From Entrophospora sp. SA101 (taxonomy: Eukaryota; Glomeromycota; Glomeromycetes; Entrophosporales; Entrophosporaceae), in the NCBI GenBank assembly GCA_958430865.1, contig CAUDNR010001072.1, forward strand, positions 1 through 12,353: 12,353 bases of DNA, read 5' to 3'. Within the stretch, counting starts at the first letter, position 1; every line of letters begins with the position of its first letter. Both the position numbers and the translations under genes were made by a program. This document shows positions 8,325 to 12,353 of this stretch, in pieces. Under the pieces are notes generated by a model, which was not told where the DNA came from, did no database searches, and was given only the letters and a program-made list of their open reading frames with translations.

Positions 8325-9809
8325 TTATTTTTTACCAATTATTTGAAATACTTTTAATTCATCATATTTACTACCATTTACTATATTAATGTTATCATAA
8401 GAATTTTCACTACTGTAATTACTAACAGTGCTGTCTGTTCTAAAAAAAAGATCACAACCACCACCAAAAAGAGCTAAATAATCAGAATGACAGATAATTG
8501 CTTTATCATGATTCTTTATAACATAACTAATCTGTGCAGAATAAATATCATTTCTATTACTAATATTAAAAATAAAACTTTCAGTTGTATTTTTAAATAT
8601 GGAATCTCCATTATTCAAATTCCAATCAAGTGGGTTATAACCTCCTACTAATTGATTTGAATTTTGTATTTTGCCAATTATAAGAGTTTTATTGATATTA
8701 TCACATTTTTGATGAAAAGCAGCTACACTTAAAACATCTCTACTACCACAATATATAAGTTTAAATTCATATTTTACTTCCCTGAATGAACTATATTGTG
8801 GACTTTTTTTGTCAATCCAATTGGCAAAAAGCAAAATAAGATTTTGATTGATAGTCAATGATTCAAGTGATAAATTAATTCTTGATGGTAATAAATTTAA
8901 TGTTTGTTGTCTATAAGGAATCAAATAATGTTGTAAAAGTGGTTTCCATAATGTTCTGGGAAAAAGCAGATTATATGGTTCAATTTTATCAAAAAAATCC
9001 TCATTAGAAATATCCTGAAATCTTATTAGAGAAAGAAATTCTTTTAATGTGTTGCCCATATCAATAAAATTTTGTGGTGACCAATCTTCAACATTGATAT
9101 TATTGATTTCTGGATGTTTTGCCAATCCCCATTTAAGAATGTTTTCCCAAATAATCATCTCTTTTGAGAATTTCTAATAAAATTGATTTTTCCAACAATT
9201 CAAATTCACTTGATTCAAATAATTTTTCACTATAATTGCAAAACTTTTCCAAGTAGATATTTTTCAATTGACTAAATTTTTCATTGGCATAAATCAACTG
9301 TAAAATTTTAACTGGATTTTCTTTTATATAATCTTCATGTTTTTCTGTAAAGTATTTCATCATATATTCATAGAGTGACTCAATACCAAGTTGCTCTGCT
9401 GCAATTATTAATTCTAATACTTCAGCTCCAGAATAACCTTCAAATTCAATTTTACATGTGTATAAAAATCTTTTAACAATAAAATAAATTATTAACATTA
9501 CTATATATTCAATAAAATAATATAATAATAATAAATAAATAATAAATTTATTTAAACTTACTTGAGAATAAGCTTAAAACATTTTTCATTGATATTAACT
9601 TTCTTAACAATATAATAACCATTTTCTTTTGTTGCATCATTTAATGCATTGTTGAAAAATGGACAATGAGCAGATATGATAGATGCATGTGCATGAACTT
9701 CTTTAATGTTTAGTTCTGTACCAAGATATATTTTTACATCATAAAAATTTTCTGTATTTAATAATCTTTCATTTTCATTGAAATACTTTTCCAAAATTTT
9801 TGAATCCAT
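8325..9809 (-). pseudogene. BTB-BACK-TLDc protein gene, frameshifted
   Basis: BTB proteins of this type usually act as adaptors in protein complexes such as cullin-3 ubiquitin ligases; TLDc domains occur in oxidative-stress and V-ATPase-binding proteins (family knowledge). Exon 1 (9809-9562) encodes the BTB start: FYDVKIYLGTE, VHAHASIISAHCPFF. A 92-bp intron follows, then exon 2 from 9469 continues KFLYTCKIEFEGYSGAEVLE into a BACK-like helical part ending LLEILKRDD. There the frame hits a stop at 9133. The +1 frame from about 9158 carries on with IIWENILKWGLAKHP and a full TLDc domain: KLIYCGSRDVLSVAAFHQKC, LIIGK, LVGGYNPLDWN, SFIFNISN, AIICHSDYLALFGGGCDLFF, KVFQIIGKK. The linker there looks a few residues shorter than I expect for the family, suggesting a small out-of-frame deletion. 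No GT for a rescuing intron is visible. Unspliced or sequence error aside, the product would be a 194-aa BTB-BACK fragment; the full form would be about 460 aa. Confidence 0.82.
9470..9561 (-). other. Intron of the BTB-TLDc gene (92 bp)
   Basis: Donor CTCAA|GTAAGT and acceptor TTAAAAG|A on the minus strand. Splicing completes codon Lys83 and gives the BTB-like junction ILKFLYTCKIEF. Read-through stops at once with TAA. Confidence 0.85.
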
Positions 9810-10278
9810 TTAAATCAAATGCTACTATTACAATAATGAAAATAAAATATATATTTAATGGTCAATTAATTTTTTATAAATGGATTCAAGTGTAACCGAG
9901 CATAGGACATTCTTGTCAATCAGATGTGATTGGTCTGCGTAACTGTTACGAATCAGGGATGATGATTTTTTCCTGTGATATAAGGCAAAAATATTTTGGA
10001 AAAGAATCAATTAGTCAAACCAAAAGATATCCAATTAGACTTTGAAATTGCTGTCAATTTATGTCAATTAATTACTGAATGACGCCATAAATCGACACCA
10101 ATTGGTTAGCTAATAATAATTGTAATAGGTCAAAATTGGATAATTCGGACGATATCCGATTTGTCATTGTTCTACCAATGTTCCTCCCAACACTCCAACT
10201 TCTCTTCTCCAAACGTACATTTCAAATGTTTTCCTCTTTGTTCTTGGACAAAAAAGGCTTTACTGCTGCAATGCACGA
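9810..10278. promoter_or_regulatory. Divergent promoter between the BTB-TLDc gene and the small secreted-peptide gene
   Basis: The 469-bp gap separates head-to-head starts at 9809 (minus) and 10279 (plus). For the minus gene, CCAAT (9933-9929) lies 124 nt upstream and a TATATATTT-like run is near 9845-9856. Two inverted repeats flank it: CAATCA/TGATTG at 9917-9932 and CGTAAC/GTTACG at 9938-9950. For the plus gene, CCAAT lies at 10175-10179 (104 nt upstream) and within the palindrome ACCAATTGGT at 10097-10106. A CT-rich tract at about 10181-10210 resembles fungal core-promoter or leader sequence. Confidence 0.5.
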
Positions 10279-10479
10279 ATGAATATCAAGTTCATAATAA
10301 GTGTTTTAATAGAAACTTCAATGTTAGTAGCAGCAGCCATCACAACGAATCAGGCTCTACCTGTTCTATATTCGAACGATTTTGCAGATGAAAAAGACTT
10401 AGGGTACAAAGTTATATATGCTCAAAGTTGGCTTGGTACTGTCTGCTTGTTGGACAGTGACTTGCATGGGAGTTGTTAA
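10279..10479 (+). CDS. Small probable secreted peptide, 66 aa, possibly truncated
   Basis: I do not recognise a named family. The N-terminus looks like a signal peptide: Lys4, a hydrophobic stretch FIISVLIETSMLVAAAI (one Glu inside it), and a likely cleavage site near residues 20-26 (AAA or NQA). The mature part contains WLGTVCLLDSD-LHGSC with Cys56 and Cys66. The stop at 10477 is followed in the same frame by 19 more codons (KSRLYMMEGGEGGNSDNNK) to TAA at 10537. The spacing C-x4-SD-x-x-x-GSC and the Gly/Asn-rich extension suggest a cysteine-rich small secreted protein that has lost cysteines and gained a stop. The start is the ATG giving the signal peptide. An overlapping frame from 10161 is treated as a shadow. 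Expression is unproven. Confidence 0.5.
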   Translation: MNIKFIISVLIETSMLVAAAITTNQALPVLYSNDFADEKDLGYKVIYAQSWLGTVCLLDSDLHGSC

Positions 10480-10539
10480 AAGTCTCGCTTATACATGATG
10501 GAAGGTGGTGAAGGTGGTAATAGTGATAATAATAAATAA

Positions 10540-11780
10540 CAGTAAGTAGAAACATAAGTCAGTATTACATGTTTTCTTTTATTAGTCATTCCCGGAGTAA
10601 AGAATTGGATATTTATGTTATTGAAATTAATATTATTATAGCATCAAAAAACTATCGAATTTTATTAATTATCCACAAAACTGATTATTGTTTTTTAGAA
10701 TGGTGGGCATTTGTAAGATCACAGAAAAAATTCTAATAATCAATAATCAATAGAAGTTTTTTATGGATTATTAGTGGTTATATTTTTTATGGAACAAATA
10801 TACGATATTTACTATTTATTATATAATGTTTATATTTCAATAGTGATACGAAGTAATATTTGTTTGTTTTGTTATGTGCTTTTGGGTATAAAAAAAAATT
10901 TATTTATTTATCAATATGACGATCAGTTTAATTTCACAAATAGAGAAAAAAACCAGCGAAACCGTGAAAACATTCCACGAAATTTCGAATACTTTTTTTT
11001 ACAAAAATAGACTTTCTATTAATTGCATTATTTTTCATGTCTAAAGATTCGAAACTAGAGAGTTTTAGCTGGAATAGTCCATATTTAGAAACATATCAGG
11101 TTTAAAGATTGGCGACGTTTTGTGAAGTCTTTAAATGATTGACATTATATTAAATACCGCGTAAGAGATGACAAAGTAAGGTTAAGAATAATGGTATGAT
11201 CCGATACTCTAACATTAGGAAAGGTCTGAAACCAAAACTAATTTAGGGAAAATTTAAAGCTCCAAACTTTTTCGAGACCTAATTGATTGTTATAAACATA
11301 AGTTTTACTTTAATTGAGAATAACATTATATCAAAGTTTAGGTTTAGTATTAATTAGGTTTCGGGTAGGTTCCTCTCGTAAAAATATACAGAAATTCAAA
11401 AGAAATTCAAGATACAGCATTAATGTTAAGACTTCAATTGGAGAAAAAAAATTACAAAATTCACAATAAAGTAAAAATCATTACATGTATATTATGAGTT
11501 TTATTATTAAATAAGGTTATTATTATGCATGTTGTATTTGATTATTTTATTAGAAATGATAATAAATTATATCAGAAAAATTTTCCCAGAATATTTAATG
11601 TTACAATTAAAAACACCAATAAACTTAAAAAAATTTACTTTAATTATCTCAATACGCGAGATGAGGGAGAGAAGGTGACAAGTAGCAAAATAGAAATAAA
11701 AAACAGAAAAGACTCTCTCAAAAAAAAGGCTTCAATTATAATCTTTATGGTATAATTGCTTTAATAAAAAAATTTCTTTT
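10540..11780. other. AT-rich intergenic DNA, no convincing gene
   Basis: Two short open frames exist, 10774-11010 (78 aa, rich in Tyr/Ile/Phe) and 11525-11755 (76 aa, Lys/Asn-rich). Neither matches anything I recognise, shows splice-supported extension or has clear promoter features, so I do not call them genes. No repeat longer than the general AT background was noticed between 10560 and 11780. Confidence 0.45.
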
Positions 11781-11877
11781 ACTAATGTCAAGATTCACTA
11801 CTTTCGTCAAGTGCTTTCTAACTTTAGTTAATGTTTTTTACTTTCGTCAAGGGTTTTTACTTTGGTCAAATCGTTAT
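11781..11877 (+). repeat. Degenerate 19-21-bp tandem array, about five units
   Basis: A 12-bp motif close to actttcgtcaag recurs at 11781 (actaatgtcaag), 11800 (exact), 11821 (actttagttaat), 11840 (exact) and 11859 (actttggtcaaa), with spacings of 19, 21, 19 and 19 bp. The spacers are T-rich. It could be a decayed minisatellite or a row of binding sites. Confidence 0.7.
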
Positions 11878-12276
11878 AATGGCCCTTGGCGAGAAGCTAC
11901 TTCTAATCAAGATTTTAGTTATGTCAAAGGCTAAAGGCAAAAATTTCGACATGCATCATTAGACCTGCATCGTAGTGTGAAATAGTGTCAAGATCCCTGT
12001 TGAGCTTAGAATTATTATTTGATTTTTTATTATTATTTTATTCTTTATTTATATTTTTTTTTATTAGTATCTATTATTAATTGCGTATATATTAATATAT
12101 TAATATATTTTATTATATTTATGACTCACCAAAATATTTTATGATTCGTTATCTTTGCACCTTTAGTGAAACATTAAATTCTCTAGAGTTAAAATAATAA
12201 CTTTCTTCTGGATAATAGTAACATCTTTCAATAATAATATTACAATCACATATTTAATTAATTAATCATTAATTAT
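11878..12276. other. Low-complexity AT-rich DNA
   Basis: Between about 12010 and 12125 the sequence is nearly all A/T, including an atattaatatatt-type repeat around 12085-12115. No gene was recognised. The segment 12241-12276 is weakly similar, inverted, to 6516-6552. Confidence 0.5.
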
Positions 12277-12353
12277 TGAATTGTAATATAGCAATAATTA
12301 ATTATATTTACTTTTAATGGCGTATTTGAATCTTGGTAATATCGTTTGTTGTA
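12277..12353 (-). repeat. Inverted repeat arm, right (pairs with 6439-6515)
   Basis: Exact reverse complement by eye of 6439-6515, running off the window end. The arms are about 5.8 kb apart and enclose the pogo-like relic, the BTB-TLDc gene and the small secreted-peptide gene. It is either a dispersed repeat in opposite orientation or an end of a larger element. Confidence 0.9.

Noticed and set aside
10161..10391. 76-aa plus-strand frame upstream of the small secreted peptide
   Set aside because: It overlaps the signal-peptide frame in another phase, starts in the promoter-like CT-rich region and shows no domain.
11040..11062. gattcgaaact as a tRNA T-arm
   Set aside because: No matching acceptor, D-arm or anticodon stem could be found around it.
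11525..11755. 76-aa Lys/Asn-rich frame as a gene
   Set aside because: Composition follows the AT-rich background, with no recognised motif, splice site or promoter support.

Overview
The window looks like AT-rich, repeat-laden nuclear DNA of a fungus, most likely an arbuscular mycorrhizal fungus of the Rhizophagus type (Glomeromycotina). That assignment is an inference. It rests on very AT-rich intergenic DNA, spliceosomal introns of about 90 bp with GTAAGT/GTAGGT donors, a tyrosine-kinase-like kinase and a BTB-TLDc protein (both hugely expanded in those fungi), and decayed hAT and pogo/Tigger transposons. No tRNA, rRNA, CRISPR array or bacterial-style operon was seen.

Left part (1-6022). 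A 1,015-bp sequence, here called A, occurs twice in direct orientation, at 606-1620 and 5008-6022, with only three differences found by eye. An older, more diverged repeat, B, carries the start of a hAT-type BED-finger transposase relic. It follows A at 1621-1983 and precedes A at 4681-5007. Between them lies the one clearly intact gene: a two-exon protein kinase of 484 residues on the minus strand (2876-4419). Its upstream region holds a CCAAT box and a 30-bp near-palindrome centred on ACGCGT. Left of A, at 416-640, is an unrecognised coding-like relic.

Middle (6023-8324). This is gene-poor. It has a cluster of diverged repeats with a (TAA)n run at 6368-6640. One segment of it (6439-6515) recurs inverted and almost unchanged at the extreme right end of the window (12277-12353). 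A broken pogo/Tigger DDE transposase lies on the minus strand at about 7076-8135.

Right part (8325-12353). A BTB-BACK-TLDc gene on the minus strand (8325-9809) has one normal intron but a frameshift between its BACK-like and TLDc parts, so it is probably a pseudogene. Head-to-head with it, 469 bp away, is a small plus-strand gene (10279-10479) for a probable secreted peptide that may itself be cut short by an in-frame stop. The rest has no recognised gene. It holds a degenerate 19-21-bp tandem array (11781-11877), low-complexity AT DNA and the inverted repeat arm.

Functionally, the two larger genes fit a fungal signalling-gene expansion set among transposon debris. They are not a pathway cluster, and I see no evidence that they act together.
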